Shown in pieces: positions 1 through 13,828 of a DNA stretch of 64,000 nucleotides. Position 1 is the stretch's first letter. Every line of letters begins with the position of its first letter. The position numbers were made by a program, and so were the translations under genes. Origin of the DNA: Membranipora membranacea (Eukaryota; Bryozoa; Gymnolaemata; Cheilostomatida; Membraniporidae); assembly GCA_914767715.1 (NCBI GenBank), contig OU612070.1:20014025-20078024 (forward strand), given 5' to 3'. The notes beneath the pieces were generated by a model. That model did not search any database. It was given only the letters and a program-made list of their open reading frames with translations, and had not been told where the DNA came from.

Positions 1-235
1 AAGACAGCTGACCATCGAGTACGCCTAACAAGTTTGCTAAGTTATTTATCTAGGACAATCATCAATAAATAAGTGATGGGACCATTGATATCGTAAGATA
101 TCAAAATGGCAACCCAAGCCACCCTAAACGGTAGTTGTTTGCCAGAATAATTGCTATTTGTCAGTAATATTAGCAAGAATAATTGTTTGCCAGAATACTA
201 TTAATAATTATTTATGGTTATTGTCCTCCACTAAC

Positions 236-3200
236 CGAGCATGGAGAATATATCAGAGTTGTAGTTTGATCCTTCATTACTCGACTCTGAATGGAATGGT
301 TTGTAGAGAACTCGGGCTACAGCCAGACCAAAGTATGCTCCGAATATGTGCACAACCATCGAACCGCCAATGTCTGCAGCCTAAACAAAAACAAGAAGTG
401 GAGCATAAAATTGGCATACATAATTGGTTTTGGCCGTCAAAGGTGATTATGTTTTAAATTTCTTAAAAAAACTTTTTATTTTATTGCTGAATATACATGG
501 AATCCCTTTCGCAGACAAAAAAAGTAGAGATAGGCATGTCATGATATAGGAAGGTCATGAATTATTGAACAACATTATGGAGTTGCCTGCTTCCTGCTTC
601 CAATTCATTAAAACTATTCATGTTGTGGATTGATCAAAGAAGTTTCTGTATTGTCTTTGTACATAACCTAGTTAGAGCCAGCCGCTAGATGGCCAGACAG
701 ACAAATGACATGTATACTATACTGCCAGAAGAAAGCCTCGCTTCATAGCAACGTCCTGCCAACTCGATCTGAAAACCAGAACTGCAGACCTAAGAGACTA
801 GTGAGCAATAAATCCAAAATCATAAAGCACACTACTGCCACTGCAGCTAAATGTCTTTTCATTAAATATGGCAGTTATATATAGACTCTTATTTCAATTT
901 TGTTTCTAACCAACGTACTGAAGTCTTTTTTATCAATTTATGTTAAATCAGATCCACTATATGCATTGTCATTCATTGCAAATGTATTTTGATCGATAAT
1001 AAAGTACTCATCAATCAATCAATCAAGTCCTTTATGCCATAACAAATTACCTGTTTGTTCACCCTACACAAGAAAATTTTATATAAAACTTTAATCTTAG
1101 AGCTCAACAAATGGCTTGATCCTTGGCTGCCAGACAGACAATGTCCTTTATGGCTAACAAATTACCTGTTCCATCGATCACCCTACACAAGAAAAAGTTA
1201 TATATAACTCTAATCTTAGAGTTCAGCAATTGGCGTGATCTAACTCCACGTGATCTAACTCCACGCCAACTAGGAGTGGAGGTTTCCCGCGTAGAATTAT
1301 GTTGTTATCGGACCATTATGATTTTATCAGACCATTATATATGATTTGTACCTTTTGATTGTGTGTCCATGTAGACCTGGTGTTGTGACTGCTGCCTATA
1401 CAAATGAGAACTTTGATATTCATAGAGAGTCGGTTAGTTGAGTTTTACACTTATAGTTGAGTTTTTACGTGTACAACTTTAACTGAGTTTTAACTTTGAC
1501 TTTTAATAGACATAAAATAGAGTATTTTAGAGAGTTTTCAATAACTAGACTTGTTAATTGTACATGTTGAGTTAATGGTAAATTTGGATATCTATTGAGT
1601 TAGTGGTAATTATGATACAAAGCAGACAGCGAATAATTTATAATTATCCCTTATCTCTATAAGGGGCTGCTCTGGTAGCGTCTACAAAAGTAGCCGGTCA
1701 CCTTAGTACCACCATGAGCTGAAACCAACAATTCACAATTATTATTATTGTGCCAATAAGCTCAATTAAATATTTGAGCTCATTTTTTGTGAATGCTCAA
1801 CTCAAACTCCAATTGTATAATCATCCTAAAATTCCTTTTTAGATACAATCCATTGTGATCAAAATGTTTCAATGCATCTTGCCTAATATTTTTTTAGTTT
1901 TATCAAAGGAGCTGGAGAGGTCAAATACCTTTTATTAGCAGCTGTGAAAGAGATTGCGAGTGTCTTATAGTGTTGTATAAACAAGAATTCACATACAGGT
2001 TTAAATATTTGAAAAAATTTACAAACATACCCCAAACATAACTGCGATCAGCTCATTGACTGAGAATATTATAACTTCTAGTATTGCCATGGTAATGAGC
2101 TGCAGTGGGCTTGTCTTTCCGATCACGGCACCAAACGAGATAAGTACGGCAGCAGCTGTAAAGTCAGCTGTTATCAGGCTGTCAAAAAATATTGAAACAT
2201 GGATCACAATTTTATCATGGGACACAGTAAAGACAATGATCATTTCACAGAGTAAGGATATCCTAGAGTGGGGTTATCCTTACTCTGTTATACTGATTTG
2301 TAGCTAGCGAGTAAAGGCTTGCTTTGATCTCAAAACAAACAAATAAACAGTGTAATATACTGTATCTGAGAAAATGAGTTTTTTTAGATGCAATTAGAGT
2401 TACGACGGGAAGGGATGAGGTGAAGGAGGGAACAGAGGCTAAATATTGAGATTTAAGTAAGATATCAGTTGCCGCCCTAACCAAGGATGGCAAGTGGCAG
2501 ATTGTTGTTTTGACTTTTCTCTGATCAAATTCGGTGATTATTTTGATTGTGAGTGTCATTGCAACATTATCCCAAATACCTATTTAAGTTCAAATCCGGA
2601 AAGATCGAGAACAAAATGAAGAAAATTTTAACTACAATGGCAACTGTGCAATTTTTGCTTTGGTTCAGCAAATAAAATGATTACATCGTCTAGATTTGAC
2701 CTTCGCCATCAGCTCAATGTATAAAGCAAATAAAAACATTATCAAGATAACACTAAATTCAAACAATATTATTTGGTAATCGTGCTATTTTGTAACCCTG
2801 GTAAATTTTTCAATGGCTGTGATCCAATTAAACCTCCTTTGATATTTTGTGCGTTCACCTGTGAAAGCAAGGCTGCATCCTTTAGTTCACAGAGATGAAT
2901 ATATACAGACTTCAACACACTCAAAGACCCTTGCTATATACAAATATTTTCAAAAGATCAACATCTGACATTTTGATCTCTTTGGATTTGCGCCCGACAA
3001 AAATTTACAAAAGGACTGAAATCTTGAGATTGTAACATGACTATGATGTTTTTCATGTTTTAATAATCTCTAGCCAAGTGACAGTGACTTAGTGCAGGCG
3101 CCCTAGGTTGTTACGTAATATCGACATTTTTTCCTTTGGAGTCGTGCATTTGATTTTAAATATTTATGTGAATGTCACTTTTTTTTTGTGAATGTCTTCA

Positions 3201-6200
3201 AATTACTGCAGGTTATGTTGTTGGGAATGTCCAATGAACACGTTAGCAGTTTGCACCGCCTAACGTACATGACTTTTTGGACATTGTTGGACAATAAAAG
3301 CTTATATGAAAAACTGCACATTTATGGTCCCATTTGTTCAGCGCCCCCTATAATGAGGGACAACTCCTGACACAACCCCATCATAATATAAATCTTACTC
3401 TTTCATTCCGATGTATATGTATTTGTGGGTGCTACTCATCTCGATCAAGTTCTTAAATATCATGTGCCATTGTAGGACAAGAGCAGCAATGAAGAACGTG
3501 ACGCTGACAGCTGAATAACCATACTTCTTCAGGAAAGTCATCAAGAACCCAAAACCGATAAAGATCATCACATGTACATTCTGGAACACTGTAAAAGATA
3601 AACACAAGTCAGCCAGGTTGGTCTGAGGTAATACAAGAAAATCCATCCGTCTTTCCTTCTTTTTTAAATGTCAGGAGAGACAACTTCGAAGTACATTTAG
3701 AAAAAACGGTTGAGGGATACATTGCCTCAAAGTTCCAGTTGTCTAGTTCTGCTACATGATCTCTGCCTGCGATGCAATTTACCACCGTAACCCTCAAGCT
3801 TATGTGAGGTGCAGACCTCATAAATATGAGACTTACAAGATTTTTTTACGCCCAGTTTTGACAAAGCTTTTATTCTTAATTTGACCTTGCAAGCTACAGA
3901 TCAAAATGAATGGCTATGTGACTGTACAAGGTCAAAAATTGCTGCGTCACTCAATAAACAAACTTGATACAAATTGTTGATCTAGAATTGATAATATAAT
4001 ATATAATGTGATATAGTATAATAAAACATTAGTTGCAAAAAAGTGGCACAAATTAAATGTAGGGTAATTTGTCGAATTTTTGGCATCTGAAGATACTGTT
4101 GTCACATCATAATAGACATCTACATCTAGACAGAGATATTTTATATTATTTTAATATATTGAACTTACTTGGGTAAAACCACCGACTCTCAGTGTCCAGG
4201 TCATATCGATATTTTCCAAATATACCGAAGAAAATGAGGAAGATAATCTGCAGTGAGATTGTGACGATAGCAAATTTACTGCGTCCTATGCACCCCATTG
4301 CTGCTGCTGTTTTCGTCTCTGAGTAAAAACAAAACGAGCAATTTTAAACAGATCGATTTATTCAATGTCTTTTAATTGTTGATGAAGTGCTGGCATCATA
4401 CAAAATTTTACTTTTATACTAAGTGGGTGTGGAAGAGGATGGGAAAAATCCGGCCAATCAGAGCATAGTGTTTGGAGGTATGTTTTGCAGCTGTCCAATC
4501 ACGACATGGAGTGATGGAGGATTGGCTCTTGCTTGCAGTTTTTAATAACCCAAACCAGTTTGATGCAGATATATTAGTCAACTCTAATAAAAAAGATTTA
4601 TTTAACCTACTTAAAAGTTTGTTGTCTGTTGAAAGGAAAAGCGTCCAACCACTAAAATGCAATATATTGTTACAGGTATGCAAAATGTAAGAAGAAACAG
4701 GCGTAACTTGAAAGGATATCACTTATTTTGCAACCCAATGTTATGCAATAAATTTTAAAAACGATCTGCTGAGGATGGTTAGATGGCAATAATTTGAGAA
4801 CTAATTGCCATTCACAGTGAGAGAAATTGGCGGGAGTAGCCACATTTTCCTGAAACTCATATCCTTTTCCAGTGAAACTCATATCCTCAAATTAAAAACT
4901 ACAAGTTTTGACAGGATCTTAAACCTAAACTGGTCTACAATTCCAAAAAAAACAAAAACAACAATACTTTTGTTACTCACAGATTAATTAAATGTACATT
5001 CGCTTAAGATGAGATAGAGAATAAAATACAACAGGGGGGGATGCCTCGTGAATTCGCAAAATGGGTCTATCTGCCTGCCATGAGGGTCTTCTATGACTGA
5101 TTTGTGAACCACAAGTTTGAAAAGGTATTTGATTTTTTCCATTCTACTGCTGGGCAACGTTTTTTTTTGATGATCGATGCGCAGCCAGCTCAAAACTGCC
5201 AAGTTCACACAACCTTTCTGCCATACTACAGAGTGTTTATAGCCCATTCTTTGAGTAGCTGATGGTAGATTTCCCCTTTCGTTTATATCAAAAGTCGATT
5301 CAAAAGCAGTCAATCAACAATAAAATTTTGTCAACTGATGGATGTGGCGTCTGTAAAATCGCTAAGCTATCAAACTCATAGAAAGGAATAGCAAGCTGAC
5401 TGTGCTACAGGCAGACCAAAGACAGTTCTGACCATCCCTATGGCCAGCAACAGCTTTGATTTGCCCCACAGAGACATCGTTTGAATTCACAATAAAAATC
5501 ATTACATATTTTCAAATTTGAATCCTTGTAATTTGAAGAATCAGCTGTTTTGCTGCCATTTGGGATACTGGCAGCTGCATAATGATACTCCTTGTGGGAC
5601 ACAAAGTTATACTTTATTGCACACATAACCTCGATAAATATGCAACCACGCGTCCCAGCAAGGTCAACTACTCCACTTTGGGAGATGTATATCCGAAAAT
5701 GAATATATACCACAGCGACTTGCGTAGTAGAAATGTAGATCAAGCATGATCTCAGACTATGACATACCTAGAGTTTAATCAAAGTTGTACAAGGCTATAA
5801 ATTATCGGATAGTGAGCATCACATATCACTGGGCACATCTTTATTTGGTCAAGGACAGTTTGTTGTGCCTGGTAATGGGCTATTTTGCTCACCTTAGATC
5901 TCAAATGGCTCAGATTTTAATTAAAATCTAGGCTCAAACATATAAATAATCACTTTCAATAACCATTCACCTTGTATTGATACCTAGGCAGAAATAATTA
6001 GCCTACACAAGTAAAAAATACTATGGATTTGAGCGAACCAAGACAATGGCCGCCAGAGGTAGTCTGGTAGACTATGTATCCTAGCGGGAAGGGGGAGGCT
6101 GTAATGAGGGAAGCAAGAGTCTGGGGGGCTCAGAAAAGTCTAATGATGATGTGTTTAGAGTTCCTGTGGTGTTATATTCTTCGCCCAAACTATCATACTG

Positions 6201-7778
6201 GATTTTATACTAGTTCTCATCGATTGCTGTTCAGAATGGGGACTTGAGATAAAAAAGGTACCCTGTGTGTTTGCACCACCCACAATTGCGGCCAAGGGCC
6301 CTGTTTATGACAGAACAGAGGGTGGGGTGGGCTGCCCCTAAAGAGGAGCACAAGTTGCCCGGAGTCCTCGTACTGAGAGTGTGATATATCCTAGTAATCT
6401 AGAATGCATCCTAGAGGGGAGACCATGGTGGACCTGCTAATCATGAGTGTGCAGCAAGCTGCCAGAAACTGAAACAGGCACTAATCAGCCATTAGCCATG
6501 ACACTTTGATCTTAACCAATAGGCCGAGAAGCCAGGCCAGGCCAGGGGGGGGGGGGGCGTCGAAGGGTGCAAGAGTCTGAAAGGCTCAGACTAACAATTC
6601 TGGCGTATATGATATAGAGCTCTGTATGGCGATGTGATAAAGGGAGCTGTAGTCCCCCAGACTGTTGGAATCAACTGACGCCCCCCCCTCGCTCTGGGTT
6701 TGGTACAGCAAGTGCCAATGCCTATGCTCTATATCTAGAGGGGCTTACTTTCTCAAACAAGAACCATCTATACTTGCCAGGTCAGGGGGAGATAAAGGCG
6801 CTAATATCCGCACAAAGAAAAGTGGGAGGGCTGGATTCATCAAAAGCAACTCAATCTTGTGATATCTTGAAATATATCATCATTATCAATAATTCTATCG
6901 TAAGTTTACACATTTTAATGGTTCTCAAGGTGTCAACTTCTCATTATTGAAGCCCCTAAGTTCCCAGTTCAAGAAGGTAAATGCAAAAATGTAAATGTAA
7001 AAGTGGCAACAAAATACAAAGCAGCCAGTAAAAGCCCTTTTGTTGTTTTGTTATTATTGTTGTTGTTGTTATGTTGTTATGTAGGATAAATTAAAACTCG
7101 TCTAACCATACAACAATAAAACTAGAGTTATCGTAAATGATCTCTGGAACTAATTTAAAATGAAATTTATGTCTTTGTGCCAGCCAGTCCGCCAAATATA
7201 TATTACTTTGTCTGCACATATATCACAGATCCAACAAACAGAGAACCTTGATTGTTAATTGCCGACCTCGACCTCAACCTCAACCCGGACCTTCTGTTTC
7301 TACTAGGTAAACTCATTTTTAATTTATAGCAACATTTAAATGTCAAACCCTATACAATACACTGTGACTGTGTAAAAAAAACTATAAGATTTGTGCTGAG
7401 CCAGGGGAGGGGTGAAAGGTCCCCTCAAATCTTGTAACTGAGGGTCGGATGCATTCTAGAAACCAGAAGGCATCTCGGAGGAGTGGGAAGCCACAAATGA
7501 CCTCCTAACCTAGAGAGGTAAGCATGGTGCCAAAGACAGGCACAAGTCGGACATTGGCAGTTTACTCCGATCTAAGCCATAATGCCGAGAATATAACAGT
7601 CAGCAACCAATAGACTCTTCAGTTAACTTCGCTCCCAAATTATTATACATGTTATGTATATTTTATATTTACCGTCGTCATTGTTGTGAGCTGAGGTCTC
7701 ATGGTTCTGCTTCGTTCCGTTGACAGTGTTTACACTTAGTTGTGATAGATTAAGGGTCTGTTTTGATTCGCTCGTCAT
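236..7778 (-). CDS. Rh-type ammonium/CO2 channel glycoprotein (RhAG/BG/CG family), 3' end beyond the window
   Basis: Membrane channel of the Amt/Rh family, expected to move NH3/NH4+ (possibly CO2) across the plasma membrane. Coding exons in transcript order: 7778-7673, 4318-4169, 3588-3399, 2178-2031 and 380-236, with consistent phases 1,1,2,0,1. About 246 residues are present. The first exon gives a 35-residue, polar, Asn/Thr/Ser-rich N-terminus. It lies 3.4 kb upstream and is bounded by an acceptor (about 7803) and a donor. Exon 2 encodes the first helix and ends in ESRWFYP. Exon 3 has the Rh signature [20 protein letters not shown]. Exon 4 has [17 protein letters not shown] and GKTSPLQL. 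Exon 5 has [13 protein letters not shown], whose His matches the first pore-lining His of the family. The remaining helices and the second pore His lie past base 1. The start at 7778 is the first ATG after a 24-nt leader that follows an acceptor; a second in-frame ATG at 4298 could be an alternative start. Family identity is very secure; the subtype is not assignable. Confidence 0.93.
1026..1244. repeat. Two-unit tandem duplication, about 115-bp period
   Basis: Units 1026-1128 and 1142-1244 match along their length. Both run from GTCCTTTATG through AACAAATTACCTGTT, CACCCTACACAAGAAAA and TAATCTTAGAG. The second copy is followed by a further short doubling of GATCTAACTCCACG. It sits in an intron of the Rh gene, between the exons at 2031-2178 and 236-380. 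Confidence 0.85.
6081..6134. repeat. GC-rich palindromic dispersed repeat, copy 1
   Basis: Ends in AGAGTCTGGGGGGCTCAGA, the reverse complement of the family core TCTGAGCCCCCCAGACTCT. It is preceded by a G-rich stretch, as in the other copies. It lies in Rh intron 1. Confidence 0.7.
6395..6535. repeat. Dispersed element, first of two related copies
   Basis: Shares ordered blocks with 7440-7596: GAATGCATCCTAGA against GGATGCATTCTAGA, then AACAGGCACTAATCAG against GACAGGCACAAGTCGG, then GATCTTAACCAATAGGCCGAGA against GATCTAAGCCATAATGCCGAGA. The order and spacing of the blocks indicate one ancestral element. No coding potential was seen. Confidence 0.6.
6541..6593. repeat. GC-rich palindromic dispersed repeat, copy 2
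   Basis: A G run is followed by GCAAGAGTCTGAAAGGCTCAG, a slightly diverged reverse-orientation core of the same family. It lies in Rh intron 1. Confidence 0.65.
7440..7596. repeat. Dispersed element, second of two related copies
   Basis: Partner of 6395-6535, with the same three conserved blocks in the same order. It lies just upstream of the donor of the Rh first coding exon in genome coordinates (inside intron 1 in transcript terms). Confidence 0.6.
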
Positions 7779-8678
7779 AACTGCTGTTACCCTTAGTAGT
7801 TCCTACAACAAAATGGCAATGGCAATACTCTACGTGAACAAAAGTAACAAAATTCCCACGAGAATGTAGTAATTTAAAGATTCAGACAAATTAATTCATA
7901 GAAATTATTGTTCATAATGATTAAGAGTTGTCTGCTCTGTGATTCCAAGTTGACCTATGCTCTCTATGCCTATTTTTGTGAGTAAACAGATGATTTCACT
8001 GTCCAGTCGACAACCAAACGTCATGTACACATTTAATGTACACCTAGTAAGTTATTTTAATTGTTGCAACTTCATCAAAGTACGATGATATCTGATTTCT
8101 TAATTTCTGTCTTTGAAAGTGATTAGTCATTGTAAAACGTTGTAGGTGTTGGTCAATTCAAACATGTCAGTACACTTGTATTAACAAGTATCTACCTACA
8201 CAATGCTACAAGAAACACCACTACAGTAGTTTAATGCGCAGGAAGAGAAGAACATTGACATGGATTGACTTACAGTTTCCACTTCAGCATACACACTGGG
8301 TAACCGAATGCCGGCACGAACTGTATGGGCGAGGAAGTCAAACAGGATCAAAAATCAACTGATCTTTATCAAAATTATTGTTAGTGAGACTAAATATACA
8401 TCCCTTTAATAATGGGGCTTGGACACACATTTTAGAAAGAGTTATCGTGTCTGTGATCAAAATATTAATTTCAATGTATTTAGAGATAAAAAGAGGTGGG
8501 AGGTTCAACATCATTGGACGGAGATGATAAAAAAAAGCAATAGCTACTGTATGGTGCTTTTTAATCACACTCATGCACCTGACCTGGTCAAAAAGTGTCG
8601 CAAGCCATTTTAAATGTGAGCGCACTTCTCACAAAGAAAACTTTGTTATGCGCTGCATGTAAATTTTGCATTGGCAAC

Positions 8679-8703
8679 TAATAATAATAATAATAATAAT
8701 AAC
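8679..8703. repeat. TAA trinucleotide microsatellite
   Basis: About eight consecutive TAA units in intergenic sequence. Confidence 0.95.
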
Positions 8704-11700
8704 ACAAAGGCTAATCGCTAATTTCTCAGAAAAACTGACGCCACAAACAAAATAATATTATATCATATTGTCAATGTTATTTGTCATGGGTTCGTATGTA
8801 CAAGGATTAGAGTTCCGTTTTTAAGAAAGAATTTTCAGCTGCGATCTCAATTTACCCCAACAATAGGAGAGCGCGTACCAAAACACACCTAGCCAATCTA
8901 AAATTAGCAATCAGACACCTATCTTAGGAATTCAATCAGCAACGAGGTAGGCATATCACGCTGTTACTTCTTTTGTTTTGTAACCGCCTGACATGGCTGG
9001 CAATGAGGAGCGTGTCTCCTGGTTTTTGTTTCACCATATTTGGACCCGAGGTTCATAAAGGTATTTCAAGTATGTCCAACCTGTCAAATTGACTTGCGAT
9101 TGACACTGTCAGCATTGATTCATTACTTTTTAACCTATATATTTAGGTAATGGAGTAGCCACAGAAGTCAACAACCTTAAGATAACTCTGACTGGTGTCA
9201 TGACTATTATGAAAGAGAGATGAATTAGGCTTAAATGACCACCATTTCTGAATACCAAAAGATCAAATCTGTACAAAAATGGAACATTGTTTTACCTGAG
9301 GAATTTAGTGCTTGTCTGTGCCACGATTTGTCTGCCAATTGATGCGCTTGCGTAACAGATTAGAATCAAGAAATATAACTCCACCAATCCAAATCACCAA
9401 CCATTAAATGGAAGAAATGGGTTTGTTCTGGTGACCATGAAAAAATAAATATGATATATGCTGGATACTTTTTATTATTATAGCAGGGCGTGTGTGGGGT
9501 GTGTTTGTCTTCAGCCAATCAGTAAGCAGTGTTTGGAGGTCTGCCTCTATTCAACCAACCACAATAGCCGAGAGTATTTAATCCCAGCACAAAGGCGCTT
9601 TATTGCAAGAAAGTTCGCCACATCCTCAAACGCTACCCTGGTGGTATTAATTCGACAAACTGTCACAACACCATGACACTCCAAAAAAAAGACAATGTCA
9701 TATGTTTGTGACGACAGTGCTTTGGCCTCCAGACTCATCAAAGGTCATTGTAAACAGGTTAGAAGATACTTTGTACAACACGTGATGATCGTATCTGCCG
9801 TTAGTTTTTGGTTGTGTAACTGCTAGGTATATCTCTGACAGAAGTACTGTCCAAAACCTCTCGGAATGTGTCAACCAGCACTCTAAGGAAATTACCAATT
9901 TGTTTTCATTTTCGCTCCAACTTTATTTCAGTATGTAGGATCTGACACTGGGAGACATTTCTGGGCATGCCACATAAATATATATTAAATAATTTCCGTT
10001 GATGAGGCTGGTTTACTTTCAAATCGAGGAAAATTCCGGCCATTGCTTCGTTGAAGGACCTGCATATGCTCATATGCTTTGAGAAGCTAGCCAAAGAGTA
10101 ATCAATGTAATTTGTATACTCAATACTCATATGGATTCCAAACACACAGTTCTCCAATTGAAGAAAGTTTGAGTGATTTTTTTTCTTTCTTGTAGTCCAA
10201 ATGATACAGAAAATGATTGCACACCCTTCGACTGAACTTAACTTTGCACAACCCCAAACTGGTTTCGTGGATAATGTTTAAGTTAAACGTAAACATCGAT
10301 GGATCATAGTAGTTACTAAAATATTTCAGTCACTGGTTGGGTGTTGTAGCAGGACTTATACATGCCAGCCTCTAAAATAAACAACTAACAATTGATGCTG
10401 GCCGCTGCTAGGATATCACAAGTGAGTTAGATAACTTACTTTCTTTGGCATCAAGGCCGTCAAGTTGGCTGACAATCGGCTTTGTGGATTTCAAACTGCT
10501 GTTACTCCAAATTACATAATTCAGCCAATAAGAAACACTTGTATCAGACTAGCAACTGGTGCGCCATTGTGTACTGACCTTGCAGGTTGAATGAAAATAC
10601 CAGATTATTAAAATACTGCCAATATCGAGTGAATTATGTTGAATTATGTCTGAAATGTCTGTCCCTATTTTCAATAAATATTGCCTACAGCATGTCTCAC
10701 CGGTTCTCATTTCACCAGATATTGCTTACGTGTTGTATCAGTATTGGTATTTTTTCCATCATTGAGAATTTTAAATGGATGAAAATGGTGAGACCATGAG
10801 CATGTATGTCTATGGTCGCAATAGCATCTGAGATGTTGGAAAGTGTGGCAATGTAGTGCGCATGTCCTTAATTGGACTGTGCTACAGTAATGCATGGTCA
10901 TAGGTGTTTTAACTTCCCAGCCTACCCCATTACAAACAGGTAGAGTAGTGTACACCTCACCATACACTACCTATAGCACAGAAGTGTAATGAGGAAATAA
11001 TGAGTGTCAAAATCCTTGTAACTGTTTAAAATCGCCTTTATCCTTCCCTTCATCCTCTTGCAGTGATTTGCAACTCTGGTTGTAAGGTTTCACCAGCTAG
11101 ATCAAAGTATCCAGGAGACAGTTTCCTCTAAGCAATGACTGGCTTTATTTGACCATAACTTGCCTCACTCAACTTGGCTAAAATCGTATATGACTGCGAA
11201 AAACCAGCTACGAGCAACACATGATGACAGTTTGCAGAGAGGCATATAAAACAATGATCTAAGGTTCTTATGTGCCCCCCGTCCCCCAGCTCATTCACAG
11301 TGTATAAACCACAACGCCAAATCATCGCAGTGAGTACTTGCATGTCGTAGACATTAAAGAGCTGAGGTGTCACAACTCCTCACTAAGGCAACATTTTTAG
11401 CAGCCACTTTAAACACACAAAAAATGCAAAACGTGATTAAAGAGTAACATTTTAATTGTTTTACCTGTCTTTTCACCTCAAGGTATCAGTTTATAAACCA
11501 AGCCAGCGTTGCTTATGCCAATCTATATGATCAATAATCATCAACACAAAATTTAAGCGCTGCTGGTTATGGCACAAACACAATTTTCTTTTTTCTTCCT
11601 TTATTTGTAATCAATGATTGAATTATCTCAACAAAGCTTTCCTCTATGTGGAAAGTGGCAAGTGCTTTTCAGTATTGTTTTTCTAAAACACTTTGTTTTG

Positions 11701-12330
11701 AAGTCCATTGTGAAGACTTGACAAAACACAGAATGTACCGTACTACAAGTTCAAGCCAGATACAAAGAGTACACCATGAATAGGACATATGAGCCCTAGG
11801 TACCTGCTGATTGATTGCTAAGAAGAATTAAGGGTTATTTATGACCGTTCCTGTAACATATGACGATGTAAAAAATCTCCAGGTTCAAAAAAATGGACCA
11901 CTGCCAAAACTGGCTACGCCTTTTAAGAAATTATGCAACCTGAGAAACTGGTGTTATGTTATATCAAAGTCAGAGATGGAACGATGAGGAGAGTGGTTGA
12001 ATAACACAGTTGAATCCAATCGGAGAAAAGGGTATTTTTTTCCCCAATCAGATTGTTTAATGTGAAAAGAGAAGGGAAGGGAGGGCTTTACTGTCACATT
12101 CTTAGTTCCAAAACCTCATCTGAACTATATAGAAACATGCCAGCATACTACTACTGAAGACTGATACAGAGATAGGTATTTTCTTTGGTATCTACTGTTT
12201 GGATGACACCCCTCACCAAAACTCTATGGCGACGATGAAAAGAGAACCCAACAAAGACTCTAAAGAGGAAGCGATTTATAATATTGGAGGTCACTGTATT
12301 TGATATGACAATAATGCTGACAAATTATCT

Positions 12331-12388
12331 TTATATATTATATGATATATATTATATATATATTATATATATATATTATATGATATAT
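12331..12388. repeat. AT-rich microsatellite
   Basis: Runs of TATA and ATTATAT units over about 60 bp, interrupted by GATATA. Low complexity with no coding potential. Confidence 0.9.
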
Positions 12389-13377
12389 TGCCTGTATCAA
12401 TAAATTAAATAATAGTGGTAACAGTTTATTTGAAGTCATATATGTAATATTCTACACCTACAGTAGTCATTTTAATAAACAATGTTTAAAAGTTGTTACA
12501 TAACCCTTTTTGGGGATAACCTTGTAACCTTCAGATATGGGTATAGCTCTAAATACAGAACCATTCAGTGTCAAAATGAAATATGGGAAAATAAACGGTT
12601 TTTATTGTCATATTATTTGTAGATTAACTAGCATTATGCAAGTAATATGCTGCTATCATGTAACATGATAGTGTATCTGCTGTCACGCCATAGATGAATG
12701 TTCTTTAGTTATGAAACTTTGGTTTTTCTCCGAGTATCAATAAATGTGGCAATCTGCAGCAAATCTTGATATAGGCCTACACGTCAGGTGAAATTTACCA
12801 AAGTCCCCCAGTCCATCAGCCAGCAAATGGAAGCATTGACATATAAATGAAATCAGGCAGCGTAAGATATCTATGAGTATCTTCAGAGATTTTAAGTGTG
12901 TGAGTCATCTACCAATAGTGAAAAGTCTGTACGAATAGACACATCAGTGTGAGTAGATAAATCTCGGCTGAGTTGAGAGTTCGTAATAGTAGATCTGGGA
13001 TTACCCGCTCCTTTTTTATGCAGCTGCATCTTTCCGTTTAGATAATGACCCTGCTGGCGCTGGTCGGTTCGTACTAAAACCAATCATAAAAACTGAGTTT
13101 GACTTTGACATTGAAGGGGTTAAAAGTTATCTTCTCTTGACAAATAAGAAGAAAACTCTTGTGATTTAGTCATATAAAAGTGCATATTCAAACTCTTTTT
13201 GTTAATATATCTTACCTGTGTACCCATGCCTCGTTGTGTGGAGTTGATTCACCTTCTTCTTGCGTATCCGGAATATAATCTCACAAAAGCTCTGCCTAAA
13301 ATTTAACAAATTGACAAGCCTGTGTTGGTTATATAGGCTGATACTAGTATTGTCACTCTTACACCATGATATGAGCA

Positions 13378-13409
13378 AGCCTGTCTTGGCAACCAAGGCA
13401 AGACAGGCT
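13378..13409. repeat. Short perfect hairpin
   Basis: Arms AGCCTGTCTTG and CAAGACAGGCT flank a 10-nt loop. Flanking sequence on both sides repeats TTTTGTGTAACACA-like words, so this may be the core of a decayed foldback element. Confidence 0.7.
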
Positions 13410-13828
13410 AACTATGGTAAGACTTTTGTGTAACACAATCACGAAATATATTCATATATTAAAATCAAGGGCAGATAACCTTGCTTAGCAAGTTTTTGTG
13501 TTACACAAAAATCTTCCCCTAACTATGATTCTGAGATGTTGCATGCATATTACATATATCTTAGATAAATGCCAGGTCTCTTGCTTGAAATCTGCATAAG
13601 CTGTTGCTAATTGCTAATTTTATAATCTCTAATTGCCAATTGTAGATAATTTTGAAACTGCAAGAAAATACAAGAAAAAATGTTACATTCTTTTCAAATT
13701 CTATTATTTTTGAGAGATAAGTGAGATACCCCTACAGCCCTCCTTTGAGTTCACAAATTTTATGGTAAAAATTTTGAAAAAAAGTATATGACAACTGAAA
13801 TAGCATAATTTGAGATATTCACTAGATA

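Larger units (their letters stand above)
4319..7672 (-). other. Intron 1 of the Rh gene, repeat-bearing
   Basis: This 3.35-kb intron separates the N-terminal extension exon from the first transmembrane exon. It holds two GC-rich palindromic repeats near 6081-6134 and 6541-6593, a G run at about 6545-6557 and one copy of a roughly 150-bp dispersed element (6395-6535). A second copy of that element lies at 7440-7596, also inside the intron. No convincing exon was seen on either strand. Confidence 0.7.
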
